From an uncultured bacterium (lineage in GTDB: Bacteria > Bdellovibrionota_C > UBA2361 > CALJRW01), in contig CALJRW010000055.1 of assembly GCA_937976335.1 (NCBI GenBank), positions 1-58,782 on the forward strand: DNA of 58,782 nucleotides, in the 5' to 3' direction. The notes under the pieces were generated by a model that saw only the letters and a program-made list of their open reading frames with translations, searched no databases and was not told the origin of the DNA. Position 1 is the first letter of the stretch. Each line of letters begins with the position of its first letter. The position numbers and the translations under genes are program-made. Shown one piece after another: positions 8,880-18,804 of the stretch.

Positions 8880-10112
8880 ATGAGTGATCCGTATTTTCAA
8901 AATTTATTTGCAGAAAGAATTGGTGGAGCTAACTACGGCAAAGGGACTGAGATTTACAAGTTTGAAAAGATTAAAAGAGCGAAAAGGGCTGCCATTGCTG
9001 AATATCCTGATAGAGAGTTGCTTGATTTTGGGATTGGGGAGAATGACGATGTTGCAGATCCTATAGTAGTTGAAGCTATGAGGGATTTAATTGGACGCCC
9101 AGAGAATAGAGGTTATGCAGATAATGGTATACAAGAATTTAAAAATGCTGCTGCAAATTGGATGCACGGAGAATTTGGTGTGGCTTTAGATCCGACAACT
9201 GAAGTTAATCATTGTATTGGTTCAAAAACAGCACTTTCTATGTTTCCTGGTTTGTTTATTAATGAAGGTGATGTGGCGCTCATGACTGTTCCAGGATATC
9301 CAGTTGCCGGTACGCATACTAAATATTATGGTGGTGAGGTTTATAGTCTGCCTCTGTTATCTGAAAATAACTTCTTGCCCGATTTAAAGTCTATTCCTCA
9401 AGATATTTGCGATAGAGCAAAAATTTTAATTATTAATTATCCAAATAGCCCGACTGGAGCTTTGGCTACAAAAGAATTTTTTTTAGAAGTCGTAGATTTT
9501 GCAAAAAAACATAATATTGTAGTTGTAAATGATGCTGCGCACATAGTCTTAACTTACCCTAGCAAACCTATGAGTTTTTTAAGTATTGATGGAGCAAAAG
9601 ACGTAGGAGTTGAGATTCATTCTCTTAGTAAAGGGTTTAACATGATTGGTTGGAGAATTGGTTTTGTTGCTGGAAACGAAAGAATTGTTAGAGCTTTTTC
9701 AGATTTTAAAGATAATTGTGATAGTGGACAGTTTATAGCAATACAAAAAGCTGCAGTGAAAGCATTAGAAAATCCTAGTATTGGTCACAGAGTGAAAGAA
9801 AAATATGAAAGAAGATTAAGAAAATTAGTTGAGAAATTAAAATCTGTAGGCTTTAAAGCAGAGATGCCTGGAGGTACTTACTTCCTTTATGTGCCTTCTC
9901 CAAAAGGTTTGAGTGATGGAACAGAGTTTAAAAATGCAGAAGAAGTTTCTCAATATCTTATTAAAAAACATTCTATATGTACTGTGCCGTGGAATAATGC
10001 TGGTGAATTTTTGAGATTTTCTGTTACTTTCTGTGCTGAAACAATACTAGAAGAGGATAAACTTTTAGAAAGGCTAGTTGAGAGATTATCTACAGAGGGT
10101 TTTGTATTTTAA
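8880..10112 (+). CDS. dapL: L,L-diaminopimelate aminotransferase
   Basis: Transfers an amino group from glutamate to tetrahydrodipicolinate, giving L,L-DAP in one step and replacing DapD, DapC and DapE. The 410-residue fold-I aminotransferase has the DapL pattern: FAERIGGANYGKGTEIYKFE near the N-terminus, GIGENDDVADP at 51-61, NYPNSPTG at 186-193, Asp218 in NDAAH, and PLP Lys251 in SLSKGFNMIGWR. The reading frame is open 26 codons further upstream (from 8802), but the start at 8880 has a GGAG site and gives the usual family length. It is divergent from the lysine operon. The route also needs DapF, which is not in this window. Confidence 0.95.
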   Translation: MSDPYFQNLFAERIGGANYGKGTEIYKFEKIKRAKRAAIAEYPDRELLDFGIGENDDVADPIVVEAMRDLIGRPENRGYADNGIQEFKNAAANWMHGEFGVALDPTTEVNHCIGSKTALSMFPGLFINEGDVALMTVPGYPVAGTHTKYYGGEVYSLPLLSENNFLPDLKSIPQDICDRAKILIINYPNSPTGALATKEFFLEVVDFAKKHNIVVVNDAAHIVLTYPSKPMSFLSIDGAKDVGVEIHSLSKGFNMIGWRIGFVAGNERIVRAFSDFKDNCDSGQFIAIQKAAVKALENPSIGHRVKEKYERRLRKLVEKLKSVGFKAEMPGGTYFLYVPSPKGLSDGTEFKNAEEVSQYLIKKHSICTVPWNNAGEFLRFSVTFCAETILEEDKLLERLVERLSTEGFVF

Positions 10113-10116
10113 TATT

Positions 10117-10195
10117 GATATACCCGTCGTCATTTGGTTTTTCGACTTTTTGTCTAAGACCTGATCGGTCTTAGCCTAGTTTTGACGGGTATATC
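10117..10195. repeat. R4 palindromic element, copy A
   Basis: A 79-bp element bounded by perfect 12-bp inverted ends (gatatacccgtc and its complement) and enclosing a hairpin at 10154-10174 (ctaagacc/ggtcttag). It begins 4 bp after the dapL stop. A reverse-oriented copy of the same size follows rplQ at 51477-51557; the half containing gacaaaaagt and caaatgacgacggg is nearly identical. It is non-coding, likely a MITE/REP-type element, and may terminate dapL transcription. Confidence 0.75.
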
Positions 10196-10327
10196 TTATC
10201 TTCCCTCCGGGAGACTTCCGGAAATTTTCAATTTCCTTCAGTATATTGTTTACTATGAGGAACGGCTGTAGATGAAAAAAACAATATAATCAACAAGTTA
10301 AAAGGGCGTTGAGATTCCTCTCTTCAG

Positions 10328-10356
10328 TTGCACTTTAAATGCAATTTTGCTAACCT
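10328..10356 (+). promoter_or_regulatory. Candidate promoter of the secE-nusG operon
   Basis: TTGCAC at 10328-10333, a 17-nt spacer, then TAACCT at 10351-10356, preceded by TGC like an extended -10. It has the same TGC-TAA form as the candidate str promoter. Inferred by eye from consensus only. Confidence 0.3.
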
Positions 10357-10418
10357 TTCCAATCATTCTTGTGCACGTGAATGTAATAATTTTAGTTAGT
10401 TAGGAAAATTTAACGAAA

Positions 10419-10622
10419 TTGAAAGCAAAAAAAACAGAAAATGCAGTAGCAGCTGGGGGATTTTTTTCTGAAGCTCAAGAAGAGCTTAGAAAAGTTAGTA
10501 CTCCAACTAGGCAAGAAACAATTCAAGCAACTATTGTTACTTTAGTGATAGTTGCTTTTGTAGCAATTATGTTAGCAGTTTTTGACGTAGCCTTTAATAG
10601 CATTATGAAGGTTGTATTGTAG
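10419..10622 (+). CDS. secE: Preprotein translocase subunit SecE
   Basis: Small essential subunit of the SecYEG inner-membrane channel. The 67 residues comprise a cytoplasmic amphipathic part with the conserved ELRKVSTPTRQET segment (22-34) and one C-terminal transmembrane helix (about 38-58), the short SecE form of most bacteria. Translation begins at TTG; there is no in-frame ATG before the conserved helix, and a TAGGAAA element upstream may serve as ribosome-binding site. It is first in the beta operon, 5 bp ahead of nusG, the classic arrangement. Confidence 0.95.
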   Translation: MKAKKTENAVAAGGFFSEAQEELRKVSTPTRQETIQATIVTLVIVAFVAIMLAVFDVAFNSIMKVVL

Positions 10623-10627
10623 ACAAA

Positions 10628-11533
10628 ATGAGTATAGAAGATTTTAATAAAGTTGGTAGTAACGATAGTTCGGATAATAAATCTGACGGTTTGGAAAAAG
10701 AGGATGGCAAGTTTAGTCAAGCCGATTCTATTTTTGAGCAAGGTTTAAATGAGCTTGAAAAAGTAGAAGCTTCAGCTTCTTCTGAGGAAGAGAGTAAGGC
10801 GTCTGTTACTGATGAGCCTGCAGATGAGATTGCTGAAGAAGCTGTTGAACAAGAAGAATCGCCTGTTGAGACTTCTTCTGATGCGGATTCTGATACGGAA
10901 GTAGATTCTATTTCAGAAGTTGAAGTTGTAGAAGCTTCAGCAGAAGAGGAAGCTACTGAAGAAGAGCCTGAGCCAATTAAGCCAAAAAATACAAATCCTG
11001 ATTTGAGATGGTTTGTGGTTAATGCGTATTCAAGTTTTGAAGCTAAAGCAAAGCGTGCTTTAGAAGATAGAATAAACAATAGTAAGATTGCTCATTTATT
11101 TGGTGAGGTTAGAGTTCCTGAGGAAACAGTTGTTGAGCTTGTTCGTGGGCAGAAAAAAACAGCAAGTAGAAAGTTTTTTCCAGGCTATATGCTAGTTCAA
11201 ATGGTAATGAATGAGCATACTTGGCACTTAGTAACTAACACTCCGAAGATTTCAGGTTTTATTGGTGACAAAGCCAATCCACTTCCACTCGATCAAACTG
11301 AAGTTGATAAGATATTACAACAAGTTGAAGAGGGGGCTGCCTCTCCAGTTGCTAGGCTTAAGTTTAATGAAGGAGATACTGTTAAAGTTATTGATGGTCC
11401 TTTCTCTGACTTTAATGGGACTGTTGAAGACGTGAGTCCTGAAAAAGGTAAGTTGAAAGTACTAATTAGCATTTTTGGAAGAGCAACGCCTGTTGAACTG
11501 GATTTTGTGCAGGTTGAAAAGGTAACGGGATAA
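10628..11533 (+). CDS. nusG: Transcription termination/antitermination factor NusG with acidic N-terminal extension
   Basis: Binds RNA polymerase, raises processivity and links it to Rho or ribosomes. The NGN domain begins at about residue 124 (DLRWFVVNAYSSFE) and includes the FFPGYMLV and FIGDKANP-type segments. The KOW domain lies at about 245-301 (FNEGDTVKVIDGPF). At 301 residues it is far longer than the usual 175-200: residues 1-122 are a low-complexity stretch dominated by Glu, Asp, Ser and Ala, with no recognisable fold. The frame is open throughout with an ATG start right after secE, so the extension is probably real. Its function is unknown; it could mimic nucleic acid or act as a disordered tether. 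Confidence 0.95.
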   Translation: MSIEDFNKVGSNDSSDNKSDGLEKEDGKFSQADSIFEQGLNELEKVEASASSEEESKASVTDEPADEIAEEAVEQEESPVETSSDADSDTEVDSISEVEVVEASAEEEATEEEPEPIKPKNTNPDLRWFVVNAYSSFEAKAKRALEDRINNSKIAHLFGEVRVPEETVVELVRGQKKTASRKFFPGYMLVQMVMNEHTWHLVTNTPKISGFIGDKANPLPLDQTEVDKILQQVEEGAASPVARLKFNEGDTVKVIDGPFSDFNGTVEDVSPEKGKLKVLISIFGRATPVELDFVQVEKVTG

Positions 11534-11586
11534 TTGATAAAGGTGTCTAATTAAGTAATATATAAAGGTAAAACTAGAGGGTAAAA

Positions 11587-12021
11587 ATGGCAAAGCCAAA
11601 AAAGGAAATTTTAACTACTATCAAATTGCAAATCGAAGCTGGAAAGGCTAATCCTGCGCCTCCAGTTGGCCCAGTGCTTGGTCAGCATGGTTTAAATATT
11701 GCTGATTTTTGTAAGCAATTTAATGATGCAACAAAAAATCAAATGGGAGAGTTGATACCGGTAGTTATAACGGTCTATTCCGATCGTTCGTTTACGTTTG
11801 TTACAAAAACTCCTCCTGCGAGTTTTTTAATTATGAAGCATGCAAAGCTTAAAAAAGGTTCAGGGGTGCCGAATAGAGATAAGGTTGGAAAACTTTCTAG
11901 CGCTCAAGTTTCAGAAATTGCAAAAGTAAAAATGGAAGATTTAAACTGTACTACTGAGGAAGCAGCATTTAAAACAATCGCTGGAACTGCAAGAAGTATG
12001 GGTGTGTTGATAGTTGATTAG
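11587..12021 (+). CDS. rplK: 50S ribosomal protein L11
   Basis: Part of the GTPase-associated centre, binding 23S rRNA with L10. The 144 residues match L11 along their length: [20 protein letters not shown] at 14-33 and the C-terminal rRNA-binding domain ending [19 protein letters not shown] element precedes the ATG. It sits between nusG (53 bp) and rplA (10 bp), the conserved beta-operon order. Confidence 0.98.
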   Translation: MAKPKKEILTTIKLQIEAGKANPAPPVGPVLGQHGLNIADFCKQFNDATKNQMGELIPVVITVYSDRSFTFVTKTPPASFLIMKHAKLKKGSGVPNRDKVGKLSSAQVSEIAKVKMEDLNCTTEEAAFKTIAGTARSMGVLIVD

Positions 12022-12031
12022 GTAAATAAAA

Positions 12032-12718
12032 ATGGGAAAAAGATATAAAGCGGCAGTAGAAAAAATTGAAGAAGGAAAGGCCTATGACCTAGAAAAGGCA
12101 TGTGGTTTGGCAGTTGAAACAGCTACTACTAAATTTGACGAAACGATCGACGTAGTGTTTAGGCTTGGTGTAGATCCTAAAAAGGCAGATCAAAATATTC
12201 GTGGTGGTATTTCTCTTCCTCATGGTTTAGGGAAGGATATTCGAGTCGCAGTTTTTGCTAAAGGGGAAAAAGCTGAAGAAGCTAAGTCCGCAGGTGCTGA
12301 TATTGTTGGAGCTGATGATTTAGTGAAGGAAATACAAGGTGGCAATCTAAACTTTGATAGCGTTATTGCAACTCCAGATATGATGGCTCAGGTTGGGAAA
12401 ATCGGTAAGATTCTGGGACCAAGAGGCTTGATGCCGTCTCCTAAAGTTGGTTCGGTTACTTTTGAAGTTGCGAGTGCGGTTAAGGCTGCTAAGGCTGGAA
12501 GAGTTGAGTATCGAGTTGATAAAGCAGGAAACGTTCATAGCCCAGTTGGAAAAGCTTCTTTCGGTGGAGAAAAGATTAAAGAGAATGTTGAAGCTTTGTT
12601 GTCTGCAATTAATAAGGCTAAGCCAACAAGTAGTAAGGGGTTTTATTTACTGTCTGGTACGATATCAAGCGTTATGGGACCTGGTATTAAATTAGATATA
12701 GCAGCCCTAAGAAATTAG
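12032..12718 (+). CDS. rplA: 50S ribosomal protein L1
   Basis: L1-stalk protein that takes part in E-site tRNA release and in many bacteria represses its own operon. The 228-residue two-domain protein has the signatures [16 protein letters not shown] and [12 protein letters not shown]. It lies 10 bp after rplK and 23 bp before rplJ. A structured L1 operator upstream of rplK was not obvious by eye. Confidence 0.98.
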   Translation: MGKRYKAAVEKIEEGKAYDLEKACGLAVETATTKFDETIDVVFRLGVDPKKADQNIRGGISLPHGLGKDIRVAVFAKGEKAEEAKSAGADIVGADDLVKEIQGGNLNFDSVIATPDMMAQVGKIGKILGPRGLMPSPKVGSVTFEVASAVKAAKAGRVEYRVDKAGNVHSPVGKASFGGEKIKENVEALLSAINKAKPTSSKGFYLLSGTISSVMGPGIKLDIAALRN

Positions 12719-12741
12719 TTTCTTAGTGTAAGGATAATGAT

Positions 12742-13284
12742 ATGAGAAGAGAAGAAAAAGATCAGATAATAGAAGATTTAGCTAATAAGCTTTCTGTCAC
12801 ACCTTTGGTAGTTTGTGCTGATTATAGGGGCCTAACAGTCTCTCAAATTAATCAACTTCGAGCAGAGCTTACAGGTGTTGGTGCTACAGCTAATGTTGTT
12901 AAGAATACGCTTGTTAAAAGATCTATAGATAAAGGTCTTGAGTCAGCTGATAAAGCTGAGAGAACTAAATATTCAGATTTATTTGCTGGGCCTAGTTTTG
13001 TAATTTTTGCCGATGAGAATGATCCAGTTGGGCCTGCAAAAATAGCAAGTAAGTTTGAAAAAGAATTTGAACCATTCGAAATTAAAGGTGGTTGGTTTGA
13101 TGGAGGTTTTCTTGATACGGCGGGAATAACTGAGTTGGCTAAATTGCCAAGTAAGGAAGAGTTGCTTTCTAAGTTGCGTTACTTACTTGAATATCCTGCT
13201 ACTCAGCTTGTTAGAACAATTAACGCTCCTGCTCAGCAAATTGTTCAGGTTGTTAATGCATATAAAGACACTCTATCTGCTTAG
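12742..13284 (+). CDS. rplJ: 50S ribosomal protein L10
   Basis: Anchors L7/L12 dimers to the ribosomal stalk. The 180 residues show the L10 pattern: VVCADYRGLTVSQINQLR near 23-40, VVKNTLVKR, and a C-terminal helix (QLVRTINAPAQQIVQVVNAY) for L12 binding. The gap before it is only 23 bp, so the long L10 leader that autoregulates rplJL in enterobacteria is not present here. rplL follows after 80 bp. Confidence 0.97.
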   Translation: MRREEKDQIIEDLANKLSVTPLVVCADYRGLTVSQINQLRAELTGVGATANVVKNTLVKRSIDKGLESADKAERTKYSDLFAGPSFVIFADENDPVGPAKIASKFEKEFEPFEIKGGWFDGGFLDTAGITELAKLPSKEELLSKLRYLLEYPATQLVRTINAPAQQIVQVVNAYKDTLSA

Positions 13285-13364
13285 TGCAATTAGGGTGAAG
13301 GATAAATTTTTGTATTCTGATCGGTGTTATAGGGATATCGTAAGGATTAATTAGGAGAAGAAAA

Positions 13365-13745
13365 ATGGGAAATGTATCTAGTTCAGATGTAGTTGATTAC
13401 ATCAAAAACATGTCGCTTATGGATGCTGCTGCTCTAGTGAAGACGCTAGAAGACGAGTTAGGCGTTACGGCTGCTGCACCTGTTGCAGTTGCGGTTGCTG
13501 GTGCTGGTGGAGATGCAGGTGGTGGAGAAGAGCAATCAGAGTTTTCTGTAGTGCTTGAAGCTGCTGGAAATGAGCGTGTTAAAGTAATTAAGGTTGTTAG
13601 AGAAATAACAGGTCTTGGTCTTAAAGAGGCTAAAGAAATGGTTGATTCTGCTCCTAAAGCTTTAAAAGAAGGGCTTGCTAAGGCAGAAGCGGAAGAGCTG
13701 AAAGCTAAACTTGAAGAAGTTGGAGCTACGGCAGGAATTAAGTAA
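13365..13745 (+). CDS. rplL: 50S ribosomal protein L7/L12
   Basis: Multicopy stalk protein that recruits translational GTPases. Of 126 residues, 1-35 are the dimerisation domain and about 36-57 an Ala/Gly/Val-rich hinge. The rest is the C-terminal domain with the hallmark [21 protein letters not shown] strong AGGAG site stands 8 nt before the ATG, fitting its high expression. The 556-bp structured gap after it separates it from rpoB. Confidence 0.98.
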   Translation: MGNVSSSDVVDYIKNMSLMDAAALVKTLEDELGVTAAAPVAVAVAGAGGDAGGGEEQSEFSVVLEAAGNERVKVIKVVREITGLGLKEAKEMVDSAPKALKEGLAKAEAEELKAKLEEVGATAGIK

Positions 13746-14301
13746 TTCCAGCTACTTGGCGCTACAGAGGGAGATAGTCTTTGTTTGTAGCTTCAGGTGT
13801 ATTCGGTGTTGTTCAGCAACTCGTTTGCAAATTACTACCTGTTATAGTAGGTAGTTAGGTTCAGTATGTTACTAAATTTATTAGTAGCAAGCTGAACCGT
13901 TTAGGCAATATAGTTTTTAACTTGCAAATTTTAACACAAAATTTATATATGACGTTTTTGTTTGGGTCTTTAGGATTATCAAATTCTTTTATTTATAACT
14001 ACTTTCTAGACGTTCGTCTTGAGTTATTGAGTGGAATTAATTTTTAATTTATTTTTTAAGTATATATTATGTGGAATATCGCACTGTATTTCATCATATT
14101 TAAAAAATGCCCAAAAGTGTTGTGTAAATTTGGTAGCAGTTTGATTTTTTACTAGTATGATTTTTTACTAGTACGATTTTTTACTAGTACGATTTGTTAA
14201 TCACATTGGTTAGTAAGGTTAGGTTTTTTTATTTTATAACAAAAGTAAAATCGTATCAAGAAAAAAATGATATGATAACTTAAAAATACAATATAGATAT
14301 T
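13746..14301 (+). promoter_or_regulatory. Structured rplL-rpoB intergenic region
   Basis: No gene is visible in these 556 bp. Two successive hairpins lie at 13834-13855 (actacct/aggtagt) and 13858-13898 (ggttcag/ctgaacc plus an inner ttacta/tagta pairing). A triplicated 16-bp tandem repeat follows at 14142-14189. In E. coli the rplL-rpoB spacer holds an attenuator and an RNase III site; by position this may play the same role, but no T-tract follows the hairpins. The length leaves room for a separate rpoBC promoter. I see no convincing ribosome-binding site before rpoB. Confidence 0.5.
14142..14189. repeat. Triplicated 16-bp tandem repeat upstream of rpoB
   Basis: Three consecutive 16-mers of form (t/c)gattttttactagta; the first two are identical and the third differs at its first base. 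A fourth unit starts (cgattt) and decays. Each unit has a T6 tract and an actagt palindrome, so the array presents three evenly spaced half-turn sites. It could be a regulator-binding array, a bent UP-like region or a slippage product. Confidence 0.85.
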
Positions 14302-17300
14302 ATGGCAACAAAACTAAAAACAAACTTTAGAGTTCGAAGAAATTATTCAAAAATTAAAGAAATAGCAGAGATTCCAAATTTAATTGCTATTCAAAAGGAG
14401 TCATATGCCAGGTTTTTACAAAAAGATGTTGATCCTGAAAAGAGAGATGATATTGGTTTACAGAGAGTTTTTAACTCAGTTTTTCCTGTAAAAGATTATA
14501 ACAATACTTCTTCAATGGAGTTTGTTTCTTATGAGTTAACTAAGCCTAAATACGACTTGGAAGAGTGTAGAGATAGGGGTGTTTCTTGGGCTTCTCCTTT
14601 AAAAGTAACAATTCAACTAGTTCTTTGGGATGTTGATCCTGATACTGGAGCTAGAAATTTAAGTGCTTTAAAAGAAGATGTAGTCTATTTTGGCGAAATA
14701 CCTTTAATGACTGATAGAGGGACTTTCCTTATAAATGGTACTGAACGTGTTGTTGTGAGTCAGTTACATAGAAGTCCAGGTGTATTTTTTGCGCATGATA
14801 AAGGGAAGACTCATGCTTCAGGCAAACTTCTTTATTCTGCACGATTGATTCCTTATAGAGGGTCTTGGATAGATCTAGAATTTGATGCAAAAGATATTTG
14901 TCATGTTAGAATTGATAGACGTAGAAAATTAAACGTTACAGTTTTACTTCGTGCGCTAGGGATGTCTGCTGATGAAATTTTAGATGAATACTATGATTTT
15001 GATGTTCTAACCTTTGGTAAGCGCGGGGTAGTTACTAAAGAATTTAAAGCTACTCAGTTAGAAGGTCAAAGAGCTTATAAGGAAGTTAAGATAAATTCTA
15101 AGTCTGTTGTTAAGGCAGGTGCAAAATTTAATAGAGCTTCTATTAGAAAAATGAAAGAGGCAGATGTTCAGTCTGTTGATATAGATCCAGATTCCGTTAT
15201 TGGGATGGTTGCAGCTGATTCCATCGTTGAAGTACTGGAAGATGTTATTCACCCTAAGACAAATAAAAAGATAGTTTCTGCTGGAGAGATAATGATTGGT
15301 TGGCAGGCAATATTTGCTAAGTTGCTAGAGCCTATTCAAGATCTTTCTGAGGAAGAGGGAAGAGATCTTTGCGATAATTTGTTTGTCATAATTAAAGCTG
15401 GGGAACAAATTGTTGGTGATACTGTGACTGCGAAAGGTAAGGTTACGGCTGAAGGTAATTTAACTACTTTAATGCAAAAAGAAATTTCTACTATCAGAGT
15501 TCTTTATGATGATGATAGAGGAATTGGAGAAGCTCTTTGGAAAACTCTTGCTGGGGATAAGATGGCTCCTGAAAAAGAGGATATATATTCTTGGCTTATG
15601 GGAGCTCCAACTTCTAATAGTTTGATTGAGATATATAGGAGGCTTCGTCCAGGAGATCCTCCAAGAGCTGAAACAGCGGCAGCGGCTTTTCAGAATTTAT
15701 TTTTTAATGAAGATAGATATGATCTTTCTGATATTGGTCGATACAAGTTAAATCACAAGCTTTATATCTCTCAAGGTAAAGAAGCTCCCCCAATGACTCA
15801 AGGAGTTTTAAATGAAGATGATATTAAAGAGACAGTTAGATATCTCTTTAAGCTAAGAACCTCAGCTGACGGTGTTAGGTATGCAATTGATGATATTGAT
15901 CACTTAGGAAACAGAAGAATTAGAGCTGTAGGCGAACTTATTGAAAACCAATACAGAATTGGTCTTGTTCGCATGGAAAGAGCTGTTAAGGAAAGGATGG
16001 GGATGCAAGATATTGACACTCTTGTCCCTCAGGATCTTATTAACTACAAGCCTGTTGCTGCAGTAGTTAAAGAGTTTTTTGGTTCTTCTCAACTTTCCCA
16101 GTTTATGGATCAAGTTAATCCTTTATCTGAAATTACTCATAAAAGAAGGCTTTCAGCTCTTGGGCCTGGTGGTTTAACAAGAGAGCGAGCTGGTTTTGAA
16201 GTTCGAGATGTTAACCCGACTCACTATGGAAGAATTTGTCCGATTGAAACGCCGGAAGGTCCGAATATTGGTTTGATTTCTTCTTTAGCTGTTTATGCGA
16301 GAGTTAATGAGTTTGGTTTTTTAGAAACTCCTTACAGAATTGTAGGTGATAAAGGTCAGGTAACTGATGATATTGTTTATCTTTCTGCGCTTGAAGAAGA
16401 GAGGGAAGCTATTTCAACTGCGAGTGCCCCTTTAGATAAGAACAGTAAGTTTGTTAATACGACAGTTCCTGTTAGAAAGGACGGAGAGTATCTTCAAGTT
16501 GCGGCAGATGAAGTAACAAAATCAGATGTTAGTCCTAAGCAAATTGTTAGTGTTGCTGCTTCTCTTATTCCATATTTAGAAAACGATGATGCCAATAGAG
16601 CATTGATGGGATCTAATATGATGAGACAGGCTGTTCCATGTATGCAAAGACAAGCCCCGCTTGTTGGAACTGGAATGGAAGGTTTGGTAGCAAGAGATTC
16701 TGGAGCAACGTTAGTTGCTAGTAGAAACGGAAAGGTTGTGTCTGTTGATGCTGATAGAATTGTTATTAAAGCTGATAAAGCAACGGACGATAAGTTTGAT
16801 ACCGGTGTTGATATTTATAATTTAGTTAAATACCGACGTTCAAATCAAGATACTTGTATCGATCAAAAACCAATAGTAAGTCCTGGAGAAAAGGTTAAGC
16901 AAGGAGAGATTATTGCTGATGGTCCGTCTACTGAGATGGCTGATTTGGCTTTGGGACAAAACATACTTGTAGCCTTTATGCCATGGAATGGATATAACTT
17001 TGAGGATTCAATCTTAATTAATGAGAACTTAGTTAAGAGAGATGTCTTTACTTCAATTCATATTGATAGTTATGAGTGTATTGCCAGAGATACTAAGCTC
17101 GGAAAAGAAGAGATCACAAAAGATATTCCAAATCTTGGTGAAGATGCGCTAAGAAATCTTGACGAATCAGGTATCATTAGAATTGGAGCAAAAATTAATC
17201 CTGGTGATATTCTAGTTGGTAAAGTAACACCAAAAAGTGAAACACAACTTAGCCCAGAAGAGAAGTTGTTAAGAGCTATTTTTGGTGAAAAAGCTGGTGA

Positions 17301-18780
17301 AGTTAGAGATACTAGTTTGAAGTTACCTCCTGGAACAGGTGGAACTGTTATTGCAACTCAAGTTTACTCTAGAAAAGGAATTGAGAAAGACGAGAGATCT
17401 CTTCAAATTGAAAAAAGAGAAATAGAGCGACTTGAAGGAGATCATAAAGATGAAATTAAAATATTGCGTGAAGCAGCAATGTTTGAAGTTTCTGATCTTT
17501 TAATCGGAAAAGAAACAACTGCAAGATTAGTAAATGATAAAAGGGTTGAGTTAGTTGCTAAGGGAACTAAGATTACAGCTGAAACATTAAAAGAAATTCC
17601 TTTTGAATTTTTAAGAGATGTTCAGGTTGGTAATGAAAAAGCTCAAGAAAGATTAAATCAAGTAGTTGTTAGAACTGGTCAGCTTATTAATAACAAACGT
17701 CAGCAATTAAAAGAAAAAATTGCACGTGTTAAGGAAGGTGATGAATTAGCACCAGGTGTCATTAAGATGGTTAAAGTCTTTATTGCACAAAAAAGAAAAA
17801 TACAAGTTGGTGATAAGTTAGCTGGTCGTCATGGTAATAAGGGAGTTTTATCTCGAGTTGTTAGAGAAGAAGACATGCCTTATCTTGAAGATGGCACACC
17901 TGTAGATTTAGTTCTAAATCCTTTGGGTGTACCTTCTCGAATGAACGTTGGTCAGATTCTTGAAACTCATTTAGGTATGGCTATGTGGTCATTAGGTAAG
18001 AAGATTCATGATATTATGGATCCAATTATCGATCCTAAAACTGGAAAAGACAGAATGGGTGCAACTCAGGCTGAGAAAGATGGCCTTATAGCAACTATTA
18101 AAGAAATTTATAGAGTTGCTTATGGTGACGAATTGTATGAAGAGAAAATTGGTAAGTTTAAAGATGAAGATTTAATTACTCTAGGTAGAAGATTAGTATC
18201 AGGATTACATGTTGCAACGCCTGTTTTTGATTCTGCAAAAGAGGAAGACACTGCTAAGCTTCTTGAATTTTGTGGTCATGATAAAACTGGTCAAGTTCAG
18301 CTTTACGATGGGCAGACTGGAGAAGCTTTTTCTGAAAAAGTTACAGTTGGTATTATGTACATGCTGAAACTAGATCATTTAGTAGATAACAAAATCCATG
18401 CTCGTTCAATTGGGCCATATTCTCTTGTTACTCAGCAACCACTTGGTGGTAAGGCTCAGTTTGGAGGTCAAAGATTAGGTGAGATGGAAGTATGGGCTCT
18501 TGAAGCTTATGGTGCTGCATATTCTTTACAGGAATTTTTGACTGTGAAATCAGATGATGTTGCAGGTCGTACAAGAATGTATGAAGCCATAGTTAAGGGT
18601 GACTTAGAACTTGAACCAGGATTGCCGGAATCATTTAATGTAATGATGATGGAGCTTAAATCTTTAGGTTTAAATATCGAGTTAGTTGAGGAAGAGGGGG
18701 CTGTTCAGGTTGAACTAGAAAACCAAGAATCAAACTCTGCATCTGAAGCATTAACTCCAGATAGTATTTTATTAGCATAA
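14302..18780 (+). CDS. rpoB: DNA-directed RNA polymerase subunit beta
   Basis: Catalytic-core subunit of RNA polymerase. The 1492-residue protein is longer than the 1342-residue E. coli subunit. The rifampicin pocket is at about 594-624 ([23 protein letters not shown]), with the residues typical of drug-sensitive enzymes. Further landmarks are [24 protein letters not shown]-type [27 protein letters not shown] and the C-terminal [24 protein letters not shown]. The C-terminus carries an extra Glu/Ser-rich tail. It is followed by rpoC after 24 bp. Confidence 0.99.
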   Translation: MATKLKTNFRVRRNYSKIKEIAEIPNLIAIQKESYARFLQKDVDPEKRDDIGLQRVFNSVFPVKDYNNTSSMEFVSYELTKPKYDLEECRDRGVSWASPLKVTIQLVLWDVDPDTGARNLSALKEDVVYFGEIPLMTDRGTFLINGTERVVVSQLHRSPGVFFAHDKGKTHASGKLLYSARLIPYRGSWIDLEFDAKDICHVRIDRRRKLNVTVLLRALGMSADEILDEYYDFDVLTFGKRGVVTKEFKATQLEGQRAYKEVKINSKSVVKAGAKFNRASIRKMKEADVQSVDIDPDSVIGMVAADSIVEVLEDVIHPKTNKKIVSAGEIMIGWQAIFAKLLEPIQDLSEEEGRDLCDNLFVIIKAGEQIVGDTVTAKGKVTAEGNLTTLMQKEISTIRVLYDDDRGIGEALWKTLAGDKMAPEKEDIYSWLMGAPTSNSLIEIYRRLRPGDPPRAETAAAAFQNLFFNEDRYDLSDIGRYKLNHKLYISQGKEAPPMTQGVLNEDDIKETVRYLFKLRTSADGVRYAIDDIDHLGNRRIRAVGELIENQYRIGLVRMERAVKERMGMQDIDTLVPQDLINYKPVAAVVKEFFGSSQLSQFMDQVNPLSEITHKRRLSALGPGGLTRERAGFEVRDVNPTHYGRICPIETPEGPNIGLISSLAVYARVNEFGFLETPYRIVGDKGQVTDDIVYLSALEEEREAISTASAPLDKNSKFVNTTVPVRKDGEYLQVAADEVTKSDVSPKQIVSVAASLIPYLENDDANRALMGSNMMRQAVPCMQRQAPLVGTGMEGLVARDSGATLVASRNGKVVSVDADRIVIKADKATDDKFDTGVDIYNLVKYRRSNQDTCIDQKPIVSPGEKVKQGEIIADGPSTEMADLALGQNILVAFMPWNGYNFEDSILINENLVKRDVFTSIHIDSYECIARDTKLGKEEITKDIPNLGEDALRNLDESGIIRIGAKINPGDILVGKVTPKSETQLSPEEKLLRAIFGEKAGEVRDTSLKLPPGTGGTVIATQVYSRKGIEKDERSLQIEKREIERLEGDHKDEIKILREAAMFEVSDLLIGKETTARLVNDKRVELVAKGTKITAETLKEIPFEFLRDVQVGNEKAQERLNQVVVRTGQLINNKRQQLKEKIARVKEGDELAPGVIKMVKVFIAQKRKIQVGDKLAGRHGNKGVLSRVVREEDMPYLEDGTPVDLVLNPLGVPSRMNVGQILETHLGMAMWSLGKKIHDIMDPIIDPKTGKDRMGATQAEKDGLIATIKEIYRVAYGDELYEEKIGKFKDEDLITLGRRLVSGLHVATPVFDSAKEEDTAKLLEFCGHDKTGQVQLYDGQTGEAFSEKVTVGIMYMLKLDHLVDNKIHARSIGPYSLVTQQPLGGKAQFGGQRLGEMEVWALEAYGAAYSLQEFLTVKSDDVAGRTRMYEAIVKGDLELEPGLPESFNVMMMELKSLGLNIELVEEEGAVQVELENQESNSASEALTPDSILLA

Positions 18781-18804
18781 TTTAAAACGAAACAAGGAAT
18801 TGTA

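Larger units (their letters stand above)
10113..10418. other. Intergenic region between dapL and secE
   Basis: About 300 bp without a convincing gene. It contains the R4 element (10117-10195), a cccuccggg-type hairpin near 10202-10214, and a perfect 10-bp inverted repeat (10242-10251 with 10279-10288, 27-nt loop). A candidate promoter for the secE operon follows at 10328-10356. I found no tRNA-Trp, which often precedes secE in other bacteria. Confidence 0.6.

Noticed and set aside
10202..10214. Further R1 copy after R4 based on a ccc-loop-ggg hairpin
   Set aside because: Only a short stem resembles the R1 hairpin; flanking sequence does not match.
10717..11079. Minus-strand Ser-rich frame opposite the NusG extension
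   Set aside because: It is the antisense reading of the Glu/Ser-codon repeats; the plus frame continues into the certain NusG domains.
13285..13364. L10/L12 autoregulatory leader between rplJ and rplL
   Set aside because: Only 80 bp without a convincing stem; the strong rplL ribosome-binding site alone explains the higher L12 output.
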